Below, piece by piece: positions 6,761 to 12,432 of a DNA stretch of 13,025 nucleotides. Below the pieces are notes generated by a model. It had not been told where the DNA came from, ran no database searches, and saw only the letters and a list, made by a program, of their open reading frames with translations. The translations under genes were made by a program, and so were the position numbers. The DNA comes from Microcaldota archaeon. Lineage in GTDB: Archaea; Micrarchaeota; Micrarchaeia; Micrarchaeales; Micrarchaeaceae. The DNA is taken from positions 1-13,025 of the forward strand of contig JAKBRD010000023.1 in the NCBI GenBank assembly GCA_021834865.1, written 5' to 3'. Within the stretch, counting starts at the first letter, position 1, and each line of letters opens with the position of its first letter.

Positions 6761-6845
6761 GCAGGGAGAGAGATTTGAACTCTCGAACCCGCTAGGAGAA
6801 CAGGCCCTGAACCTGTCGCATTTGACCAGGCTTTGCTATCCCTGC
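6761..6845 (-). tRNA. tRNA-Leu, anticodon CAG
   Basis: On the minus strand the acceptor arms GCAGGGA and TCCCTGC pair fully. The anticodon stem ACAGG/CCTGT holds the loop TTCAGGG, giving anticodon CAG (plus-strand 6807-6809), which reads leucine codon CUG. The T stem is GAGAG/CTCTC with loop TTCAAAT, and the D loop contains GG. The long variable arm of about 15 bases is the class II form expected of leucine tRNAs. At 85 bases there is no intron, and CCA is not encoded. Confidence 0.97.
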
Positions 6846-7091
6846 ATTGAAGCGCATAAAATTTACATACACAAAGTATAATTAGCTAACGCATGCGCTG
6901 CATTTTGCTGCACGAAAAGGCTTTATATGTTGCACTTCAACACCAATATTGTGAGTGATGTGTACCAATCACCAAAATTCGCGTGAAGTTATTCTTATGC
7001 TTGTTCAGCTTCCGCAATCTCGTTTTTATATTTTTCAATGCAAATGAATCCAGTGCTTATAGGTACGCTATGCACGCTTGATGATGATTTT
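6846..7091 (+). other. Intergenic leader region between tRNA-Leu and serS
   Basis: This 246-base stretch has no firm gene. A strong promoter-like element, GAAAAGG followed by CTTTATATG (6914-6929), predicts a transcript start near 6951, giving serS a leader of about 140 bases. Seven bases later an ATG at 6958 opens a 29-codon frame ending at 7047; it begins MCTNHQNSREV and is not unusually rich in Ser or Leu. A second TATA-like run (TTTTTATATTTTT, 7023-7035) could give a shorter serS leader of about 38 bases. Whether the short frame is translated is unknown. Confidence 0.35.
6875..6883 (-). promoter_or_regulatory. Possible TATA box of tRNA-Leu
   Basis: TAATTATAC on the minus strand lies 30-38 bases before the mature tRNA 5' end, which fits a transcript starting a few bases ahead of the tRNA. 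Confidence 0.4.
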
Positions 7092-8396
7092 ATGATAACG
7101 ACGAAATATGTAAGGGATCACATACAGGAGATAAGGGCTTCGCTGGAGAAAAGGCGCAGCAATTATCCAATAGATGATTTGCTAAAGTTCGACGAGCAGT
7201 GGAGAGCCTCCAAGACGGAGCTGCAGGAAATGCAGACGAAAAGGAATAAAATCAGCATGGAGGTTGCAAAGCTCAAGAAAGAGGGCAAGGAAGCAAATGA
7301 GCAGATAAAGCAGGTCGCGGATATGAAAGACCGCATGCAGGAACTCGAAAAGGATATTGACGGGATGCAGAAAAAAATCGAGAACCTTCTCTTGAACATG
7401 CCGAACGTGCTTCACGAAAGCGTGCCCTACGGCGCGAGCGACGAAAACAATGTAGAGATACGAAGATGGGGCGACGCCACGAAAAAAATAGACAAAGGGC
7501 ATGAGGAGATACTTGGAGGCATGGAATTGATAGACATAGAGCGCGCTGCCAAGATTTCCGGGGCAAGATTTTATTTTCTTAAGGGAGACATAGCGCTGCT
7601 TGAGCACGCGCTGATAAGCTTCGGGCTTGACGAGCTCGTAAAGAAGGGCTATACGCCGATAGCGCCGCCGCTGATGATGAAGAGGGAGTATTACAAATCC
7701 GTCACTGCGCTTGGAGATTTCGAGGAGCAGCTGTACAAGGTAACAGACCCGGCTGACGTCAATGACATAGGCGATTATGAAAAGATGGAAGAAGACCTTT
7801 ACATGATATCCACTGCAGAGCACCCAATGGCTGCAATGCACGCTGGCGAGGTTTTCAGCGCGAAGGAGCTCCCGCTCAGGTATGTCGGGATAAGCCCGGC
7901 ATTCAGGAGAGAAGCCGGATCGCACGGAAAGGATACCAAGGGGATATTCAGGGTGCACCAGTTCTACAAGCTGGAACAGTTCATATTTTCAAAGCCCGAA
8001 GACTCGTGGAAGTATTACGACGAGCTGCTCGCCAATTCCGAGGATCTCGTGCAGAAGCTCGGCATACCTTACCACGTAATAGACATATGCACCGGGGATA
8101 TAGGAGTGGTTGCCGCAAAGAAGAACGACATAGAGGCTTATATGCCGGGGCAGGGAAAATACAGGGAGATAGTTTCGTGCTCGAACTGCACGGACTGGCA
8201 GAGCCTAAGGCTTGACATAAAATACGACGAAAACGGGGAGCGCAGGTACGTACATACGCTTAACAGCACCGCCCTGGCGATTTCGAGAATCATAGTTGCC
8301 ATAACCGAAAACTATTACAACGGAGACGGAACGATAACCGTGCCAAAGGCGCTTGTGCCGTATATGCACAAGGACGTTATAGGCAAAAAAGGTTAG
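7092..8396 (+). CDS. serS: Seryl-tRNA synthetase
   Basis: Charges tRNA-Ser with serine in the cytoplasm as a class II homodimer. The 434 residues are typical of the common (bacterial/eukaryal-like) SerRS, not the rare methanogenic type. Residues about 25-110 form the long antiparallel coiled-coil arm that binds the tRNA-Ser long variable arm. Motif 1 surrounds GYTPIAPPLM. The TAEHPMAA segment carries the serine-contacting T-x-E. Motif 2 is FRREAGSHGKDTKGIFRVHQ from about residue 270, and motif 3 is HTLNSTALAISR from about residue 387. The ATG at 7092 is preferred over 7038 because SerRS N-termini begin with a short strand and helix like ITTKYVRDHIQEIRASLEKR; the earlier start adds 18 residues with no family match. 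The release factor gene follows 92 bases later. Confidence 0.95.
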   Translation: MITTKYVRDHIQEIRASLEKRRSNYPIDDLLKFDEQWRASKTELQEMQTKRNKISMEVAKLKKEGKEANEQIKQVADMKDRMQELEKDIDGMQKKIENLLLNMPNVLHESVPYGASDENNVEIRRWGDATKKIDKGHEEILGGMELIDIERAAKISGARFYFLKGDIALLEHALISFGLDELVKKGYTPIAPPLMMKREYYKSVTALGDFEEQLYKVTDPADVNDIGDYEKMEEDLYMISTAEHPMAAMHAGEVFSAKELPLRYVGISPAFRREAGSHGKDTKGIFRVHQFYKLEQFIFSKPEDSWKYYDELLANSEDLVQKLGIPYHVIDICTGDIGVVAAKKNDIEAYMPGQGKYREIVSCSNCTDWQSLRLDIKYDENGERRYVHTLNSTALAISRIIVAITENYYNGDGTITVPKALVPYMHKDVIGKKG

Positions 8397-8428
8397 TATT
8401 TTATTGCTTCCATGAGAAAGGATAGCGC

Positions 8429-8467
8429 AGCCCTGCCACCTCGGCTTATTGGCTTAATTGCAGGGCT
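8429..8467 (+). other. Stem-loop between serS and prf1
   Basis: AGCCCTGC (8429-8436) and GCAGGGCT (8460-8467) pair perfectly around a 23-base loop. It lies about 20 bases before the prf1 start, with no T-run after it. It could affect prf1 initiation or mark a processing point; it may also be chance. Confidence 0.3.
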
Positions 8468-8488
8468 TGCGGAATTGCAGTGCTTTTG

Positions 8489-9685
8489 ATGAAAGAGGAA
8501 TACCACATAAAGAAGGAGCTCAAAAGGCTCGCTTCGGTGAAGGGCTCGGGCACTGAGCTCATAAGCGTCTACGTGCCTCCGGGCTTCCCGATAAGCGACG
8601 AGGTAGCGAAGCTCAGGGACGAGCACGGCCAGGCTTCGAACATAAAGTCAAAGACAACAAGGCTTAACGTGCAAAGCGCGCTGGAAAAGATTATGCAGTA
8701 TTTAAAGATGTACAAAGTGGCTCCGGAAAAGGGATTGGCCGTATTCTGCGGAAACATAAGCAACGAGCAGTCCAAGCCGGATATTGAGCTTTTCTCAATG
8801 GAGCCACCGGAGCCCATAAAGGTGAATATATACCGATGCGACTCCACTTTTCTTTTGGAGCCCATAGAACGCATGATGGAAACGACTGACAAGTACGGAA
8901 TAGTGATAATGGACGGCTCAGAGGCTACGGTAGGAGTGCTTGCCGGATCGCAGTTCATAGTTGACAAGAAGCTAAGATCTTTCGCCCATCAAAAGGTTCA
9001 CAAGGGAGGCCAGTCGGCAGCAAGGTACGACAGGGCAAGGGAAGAAAGCATAGATGATTATTACAAGGCAGTGGCAGAGACCATAAACGACCTTTTCATA
9101 AAGCACGAATTCAAGCTCAAGGGATTGGTTGTTGGAGGGCCTGGCCCTGCCAAGGAGGACTTCGTCAAGTCCAAGAATCTCAACTACCAGATAAAGGTAT
9201 TGGGCGTCTTCAACACAGGCTATACCGATGAAAATGCCGGATTCAGGGAGCTGCTAGAGCAGGCAAAAGAGCTGCTCTCAGAGCAGCAAGCAATACAGGA
9301 GCAAAAGGTAATGGGGAGGTTCCTTAGCGAAATTTCCAGGAACGGGCTGGCAACAAGCGGCTACGAGAAAGTAAAGAAGGCTCTGCAGTCAAACAACGTG
9401 GCAACGCTTATAATAAGCGACGATCTTGAGCTCTACAAGGTGCATTATAAGTGCAATACATGCAATGCGGAATTTGACGCGCTGGAGCAGGGAAACCAGA
9501 GGCAGACCAAGCACGATGACGGAGGCAACCTCACAATAGTCGAGGAGCATGACGCAGTGGAAGAGCTCGTCGACATGGCCGATAAGCTAGGAGTGCAAAT
9601 ATCTTTTATATCTTCGGACAGCCAGTACGGCAAGGAGCTGCTGCTTGGATTTGGCGGAATAGCCGCACTGCTAAGATACAAGTAA
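8489..9685 (+). CDS. prf1: Peptide chain release factor subunit 1 (aRF1)
   Basis: Reads all three stop codons in the ribosomal A site and triggers peptide release, then works with aIF2gamma/EF1A-like GTPases and ABCE1 in termination and recycling. From ATG 8489 the protein has 398 residues, normal for archaeal aRF1. Domain 1 carries NIKS (51-54) and YRCDSTF (115-121, the YxCxxxF motif) for stop-codon recognition. Domain 2 has HKGGQSAARYDR with the catalytic GGQ at 173-175. Domain 3 includes the YKCNTCNAEF insertion with a Cys-x2-Cys pair. GTG 8480 and TTG 8486 are in-frame alternatives; ATG is preferred because the EEYHIKKELKRL helix opens the family alignment. It follows serS on the same strand and ends five bases after this start-side operon's last codon at a strong hairpin. 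Confidence 0.96.
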   Translation: MKEEYHIKKELKRLASVKGSGTELISVYVPPGFPISDEVAKLRDEHGQASNIKSKTTRLNVQSALEKIMQYLKMYKVAPEKGLAVFCGNISNEQSKPDIELFSMEPPEPIKVNIYRCDSTFLLEPIERMMETTDKYGIVIMDGSEATVGVLAGSQFIVDKKLRSFAHQKVHKGGQSAARYDRAREESIDDYYKAVAETINDLFIKHEFKLKGLVVGGPGPAKEDFVKSKNLNYQIKVLGVFNTGYTDENAGFRELLEQAKELLSEQQAIQEQKVMGRFLSEISRNGLATSGYEKVKKALQSNNVATLIISDDLELYKVHYKCNTCNAEFDALEQGNQRQTKHDDGGNLTIVEEHDAVEELVDMADKLGVQISFISSDSQYGKELLLGFGGIAALLRYK

Positions 9686-9693
9686 TCAGTTAT

Positions 9694-9717
9694 GGATGCG
9701 ACATCAAGATCGCATCC
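9694..9717 (+). terminator. Terminator-like hairpin after prf1
   Basis: GGATGCGA (9694-9701) and TCGCATCC (9710-9717) form a perfect 8-base stem with an 8-base loop, starting nine bases after the prf1 stop. A T-rich tract (TTTATCTTTCTTTT, 9721-9734) follows, fitting archaeal U-tract termination. It also lies between two convergent transcription units, so it could stop or protect both. Confidence 0.6.
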
Positions 9718-9770
9718 GCGTTTATCTTTCTTTTGGGATAAGAATTTGTAAAAGATTTAGAAAGAGGAGA

Positions 9771-9914
9771 TTATTGGCTTTTCTCGTCGGCCCAGACGAA
9801 CTTGTATACGTTGGCGCTCTCCTTTACCATTGCAACCGGCCTCTGGTTCCTGGAATCGTTCTCCAAAAACTTATCAAGCTGCCTGTGTTTTATCGCTTTT
9901 ATAGGGTTTATCAT
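9771..9914 (-). CDS. Small protein of unknown function, 47 residues
   Basis: Not a family I recognise. The frame runs from ATG 9912-9914 to TAA at 9771-9773. The protein is basic at the N-terminus (MINPIKAIKHRQLDKFLEND), has a central RNQRPVAMVKES, and ends with VYKFVWADEKSQ. It looks soluble, with no membrane segment. A GGTG lies six bases before the ATG, supporting translation. It starts 13 bases after the stop of the 46-codon gene, as the last member of a tight chain of four. Short length makes the call uncertain, but spacing, ribosome binding site and lack of any competing frame support it. Confidence 0.45.
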   Translation of the reverse strand: MINPIKAIKHRQLDKFLENDSRNQRPVAMVKESANVYKFVWADEKSQ

Positions 9915-9927
9915 AAACAACACCGAT

Positions 9928-10068
9928 TCAATGCTTCGAAGAAGCCATGTATTTCTTTATTACCATAAGCTGAAGCCTTTCGAACTGCTCCCTTATTTCA
10001 GGGTCGCTTTCCATAAGCTCCATTACGGACCTTGAAAGCCTTCCCCTGAACGGATTTAGCGTTTTCAT
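9928..10068 (-). CDS. Small basic helical protein of unknown function, 46 residues
   Basis: Not recognised. The N-terminus is basic (MKTLNPFRGRLSRSVMELM), followed by a likely amphipathic helix (SDPEIREQFERLQLMVIKKY) and a short tail. No signal or membrane segment is seen. The ATG (10066-10068) overlaps the stop of the preceding 100-codon gene as ATGA, the usual form of translational coupling in this window (compare abiEi/abiEii). Shape and charge would suit a small nucleic-acid- or protein-binding partner; that is a guess from composition. Confidence 0.5.
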   Translation of the reverse strand: MKTLNPFRGRLSRSVMELMESDPEIREQFERLQLMVIKKYMASSKH

Positions 10069-10367
10069 TTCATCGCGTTTTTGAGTTTCATTGCGCTGAC
10101 GAACCTGCCGTATTGCTGGCCTGCGGCCTTTGGCATCTTATTTTCTATTTCCGAATACTGGACATCCTTGAACTTGGCAAGTACGCTGTAGCCTATCGTG
10201 CCTTCCCTGACCCTGACCTCTTCAAGGCCATCTATGCCTATCAGCTTGCTCGCAAGCTCGTTAGCGCTGGTGCCCTCCTTTGGCTTTATGAAGAAGAACC
10301 CGTGCATGTCGTCTGAAACGACATCAAGACCATACTGTCTATAGTTATTCTTTTTATTTCCATTCAT
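10065..10367 (-). CDS. Uncharacterised 100-residue protein, possible RAM/ferredoxin-like fold
   Basis: Not assigned to a named family. After a Lys/Asn-rich start, residues about 23-75 read as strand-helix-strand-strand: GFFFIKPKEG, SANELASKLIGIDG, LEEVRVREGT, IGYSVLAKFKD. This order resembles the RAM ligand-binding domain of Lrp/AsnC proteins, which normally sits behind an HTH; no HTH is present here. The C-terminus is a basic helix (YGRFVSAMKLKNAMK). The ATG at 10365-10367 overlaps the preceding small gene's stop (TAATG) and the gene's own stop overlaps the next start (ATGA), so it is the middle of a coupled operon. A stand-alone RAM-like effector sensor is possible, but the fold match is weak. 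Confidence 0.6.
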   Translation of the reverse strand: MNGNKKNNYRQYGLDVVSDDMHGFFFIKPKEGTSANELASKLIGIDGLEEVRVREGTIGYSVLAKFKDVQYSEIENKMPKAAGQQYGRFVSAMKLKNAMK

Positions 10368-10519
10368 TATATGCGCCTTAAGAAGTTAAGCATTGATGAA
10401 GAAACAGAAGCGAAAAGCGACATGCGCTTTTTAGGGGTGGGAAGCCAGAGGGCGTTATTGGTGGGGTAAAACTCGGGATAAGAAAAATCGTAACCTAATG
10501 TTTCTGATTTCTCTTCCAT
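10367..10519 (-). CDS. Small aromatic-rich protein of unknown function, 50 residues
   Basis: Not recognised. Residues 9-27 are aromatic- and proline-rich (GYDFSYPEFYPTNNALWLP), followed by a basic TPKKR and a Ser-rich, mildly hydrophobic C-terminal helix ending in NFLRRI. Support for a real gene: a TATA box lies about 26 bases before the ATG, which predicts a leaderless start exactly at this codon, and its stop overlaps the next gene's ATG as TAATG. A GGGGGT also sits 9-14 bases before the ATG but would be untranscribed if the message is leaderless. It leads a four-gene small-protein operon that diverges from the Lrp-like regulator. Confidence 0.5.
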   Translation of the reverse strand: MEEKSETLGYDFSYPEFYPTNNALWLPTPKKRMSLFASVSSSMLNFLRRI

Positions 10520-10538
10520 TTTTTCTACCCCCTGGCTC

Positions 10539-10548
10539 GATATATACT
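10539..10548 (-). promoter_or_regulatory. TATA-type promoter of the small-protein operon
   Basis: The minus strand reads AGTATATATC, centred about 25 bases before the ATG at 10519, the distance expected for a leaderless archaeal transcript. Confidence 0.6.
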
Positions 10549-10624
10549 ATGCGCTTACAAGTATAAATACCATTCGTGATATTTTAAACATTTCATTATA
10601 TATGATAACTAAAATATTTAATTA

Positions 10625-10647
10625 AAATTCGTAAATTCGTAATTTTA
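10625..10647. repeat. Short tandem repeat with flanking dyad in the divergent promoter region
   Basis: AAATTCGT occurs twice in tandem (10625-10640), and TAAAATT (10623-10629) with AATTTTA (10641-10647) forms an inverted repeat around it. It lies in the A+T-rich 196-base stretch between the small-protein operon and the Lrp-like gene, some 45 bases before that gene's TATA box. It is a candidate binding site for the Lrp-like regulator. Confidence 0.35.
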
Positions 10648-10684
10648 GGATTATTTAAAGCTTTATTTCAATAATAGTAATAAA

Positions 10685-10692
10685 TTTATATT
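10685..10692 (+). promoter_or_regulatory. TATA-type promoter of the Lrp-like gene
   Basis: TTTATATT is centred 27 bases before the ATG at 10716, predicting a leaderless message. No ribosome binding site is seen before that ATG. Confidence 0.5.
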
Positions 10693-10715
10693 TATCATAA
10701 TCTTTATATATTAAG

Positions 10716-12104
10716 ATGAAAAAGGTCAAAACGGAGCTGCCAGAAAACGTCAGGAAGCTGGTCGAGAGGCTGAGGGCCAAGTCGAAATACCACATAGAGG
10801 TAAAATTGATAAGGGGAGGCTATTACATATACGAGTATGCTTTCGAGAGCGGAGAATACGGGCAGAAAAAGATATCCTTCTATTTGGGAAAGGCGGACAG
10901 CAAGGGAAGCTTCTCGGAAGCCAGGCACAGATTCCTGAATACCAGAGCCAGGAGCCTTGAGGAATATATAAAATCTGGAAAGGAGACCGAAAGGCCGTCC
11001 GAGGTTGCAGAGCTCATATATCCGGATTCCGTGGACAGGGCAATACTCACAGAGATAAGCATGGATTCCAAGGCTTCCTCTTATTCCATATCGAAAAAGC
11101 TGGACCTCAATCCAAACACAGTGGAATACAGGATAAAGAAGCTCGAAAGGCTGTACAGCATAAGATATACCATAGAGCTCAGGCCTGGTACCTTCGGATT
11201 CGAGAGATACTTCATAACAATAAGGTTCATAAGGGGAGCGCCCAGCCAGGAAGACATGGAGAAGCTCTTCAGCAGCGAGCCGAGGATCCAGTTTGTGGCC
11301 TCGCTCAGCGGCCACTACAGCGTGCTGATATACCTGCTGGCCGAGAACAACGTAACACTCGAAAACCTAATATACGAGATGAGGAGCAACCCCATATTCA
11401 GCAACTGCAAGGCGATATGGAACATAGGCTACACGTCAGAATCGGAGACGTGGTACATACCTTTCCGGGACGAATTTTTCAACCTCATGAAGGAGAAGGT
11501 GTGGCACAGGAGCAGGGAGACGCCAAGGAGGGCCAAGGACCAGCTGCTCGAGAGCGAATATGCAGTCATGAAGGAGCTTAACCACGACGCGAGCATAAAG
11601 TTCAGCGACATAGACAGGCTGTACAATCTCAAAAGCGGCAACGCCTACTACACTTTCGAGAGGCTGCTCGAAAGAAAGACAATAAAGAGGCCCACGATAG
11701 CCATGGGATACCTGCCGATGAGGTATGTGGCCTTTTTCTACGTTGTCCAGAAGGACATATCCATTTTCAACCGCTACAGGAAGGAATACCTGCGCACTGT
11801 CATAGAGGAATCGCTACACCCCTGCGACAAGTACGCCCAGGTTGAAGACGTATCCGCGCCCTACGGTTTCCTGCTGCTGGCACCCATATTCGACGAAGGC
11901 GAGCTCGAGAAGCTCCAGGGAGAGGTAGCCAGCACTGCCAGAGGCAGCGAAGTGAGAACATCGCTTATAACCAGGGTGCTGGTGGGCAGCCTTGGCTACA
12001 GGCGGTTCAAGATGAGCGAATCCATGACCTACAAGAGGCTAATGGATATGGAAAGCGCTGACGCTAAGAAACAGGAAGGAAAGAATACAGAGGAATCGCA
12101 GTGA
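10716..12104 (+). CDS. Two-unit Lrp/AsnC-like transcriptional regulator with extra N-terminal domain
   Basis: Predicted DNA-binding regulator of 462 residues, about three times the length of an ordinary Lrp/AsnC protein. Residues about 1-100 form an extra domain (KLIRGGYYIYEYAFESGEYG then KISFYLGKADSKGSF); a Y-x-Y ... Y-L-G-K pattern of this kind also occurs at the N-termini of some archaeal transposase-like proteins. The first Lrp-type HTH spans about 105-150 (VDRAILTEISMDSKASSYSI, then NTVEYRIKKLERLYSI) and is followed by a RAM-like region (about 155-250, with FVASLSGHYSVLIYLLA). A second, weaker HTH (about 278-325, YAVMKELNHDASIKFSDIDR) leads to a second RAM-like region ending near 440, then a charged tail. 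The repeat suggests an internally duplicated pseudo-dimer. It diverges from the small-protein operon, a usual place for a regulator's target. Confidence 0.75.
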   Translation: MKKVKTELPENVRKLVERLRAKSKYHIEVKLIRGGYYIYEYAFESGEYGQKKISFYLGKADSKGSFSEARHRFLNTRARSLEEYIKSGKETERPSEVAELIYPDSVDRAILTEISMDSKASSYSISKKLDLNPNTVEYRIKKLERLYSIRYTIELRPGTFGFERYFITIRFIRGAPSQEDMEKLFSSEPRIQFVASLSGHYSVLIYLLAENNVTLENLIYEMRSNPIFSNCKAIWNIGYTSESETWYIPFRDEFFNLMKEKVWHRSRETPRRAKDQLLESEYAVMKELNHDASIKFSDIDRLYNLKSGNAYYTFERLLERKTIKRPTIAMGYLPMRYVAFFYVVQKDISIFNRYRKEYLRTVIEESLHPCDKYAQVEDVSAPYGFLLLAPIFDEGELEKLQGEVASTARGSEVRTSLITRVLVGSLGYRRFKMSESMTYKRLMDMESADAKKQEGKNTEESQ

Positions 12105-12432
12105 TTATGTGCAACTCCATTTTATCCAGATCGCCAATAGAGCCAGCGATCAACAATTAAGAAACCGGTTATAACGCAGAATTACAGAGAGAATGCCGTA
12201 GATAGGGAATTCAAGGAAAATATTCCGCACCCCTTAGAAAGAGAACGCAGAGCCCAGAGCTTTTTCAACAATATTAAACATGGGCTATATATCCATTTAC
12301 TGACTTCCTCCCATCATTTTTTCACCTTCGTATTATAAACTTCTATTGAAAATTTAATATAAAGGTTTAAATACATTTCTTAATTTGCCATGATATGCAA
12401 GTAAATGGCACGTGCGGCCCAAAAACAATCCC
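12105..12432. other. 328-base gene-poor stretch
   Basis: No convincing protein or RNA gene is seen. A weak hairpin follows the Lrp-like gene: GATCGC (12129-12134) with GCGATC (12146-12151), 11-base loop, no T-run after it. The middle is mixed sequence with stops in every frame. From about 12300 the base composition turns A+T-rich and leads to a strong promoter-like element at 12361-12374. Confidence 0.5.
12361..12374 (+). promoter_or_regulatory. Strong promoter-like element with no gene behind it
   Basis: AAAGG followed by TTTAAATAC is a near-ideal archaeal BRE plus TATA box. The predicted start is near 12395, where ATG opens only a 13-codon frame (MQVNGTCGPKTIP) ending at 12436. Beyond that the strand is antisense to the surface-protein gene. 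It may drive a short peptide or an antisense RNA, or be a chance A+T match. Confidence 0.45.

Noticed and set aside
6761..6790. Duplicated tRNA 3' end as an att repeat
   Set aside because: I looked for the tRNA-Leu 3' segment again in 4700-5340 and 6846-7091 and found none.
6951..7035. Possible C/D-box or other small RNA before serS
   Set aside because: GTGATGT resembles box C, but no CTGA box D is present and no stable fold is evident.
7182..7958. 258-codon minus-strand frame opposite serS
   Set aside because: Antisense shadow with His/Leu/Tyr-rich composition; SerRS motifs are complete on the plus strand.
9696..10035. Plus-strand frames of 90 and 77 codons downstream of prf1
   Set aside because: They begin inside or after the terminator hairpin and are antisense to the small-protein chain, which has coupled starts and stops.
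10704..11315. 203-codon minus-strand frame opposite the Lrp-like gene
   Set aside because: Antisense shadow with no start signal of its own; the plus-strand frame has HTH patterns and a TATA box.
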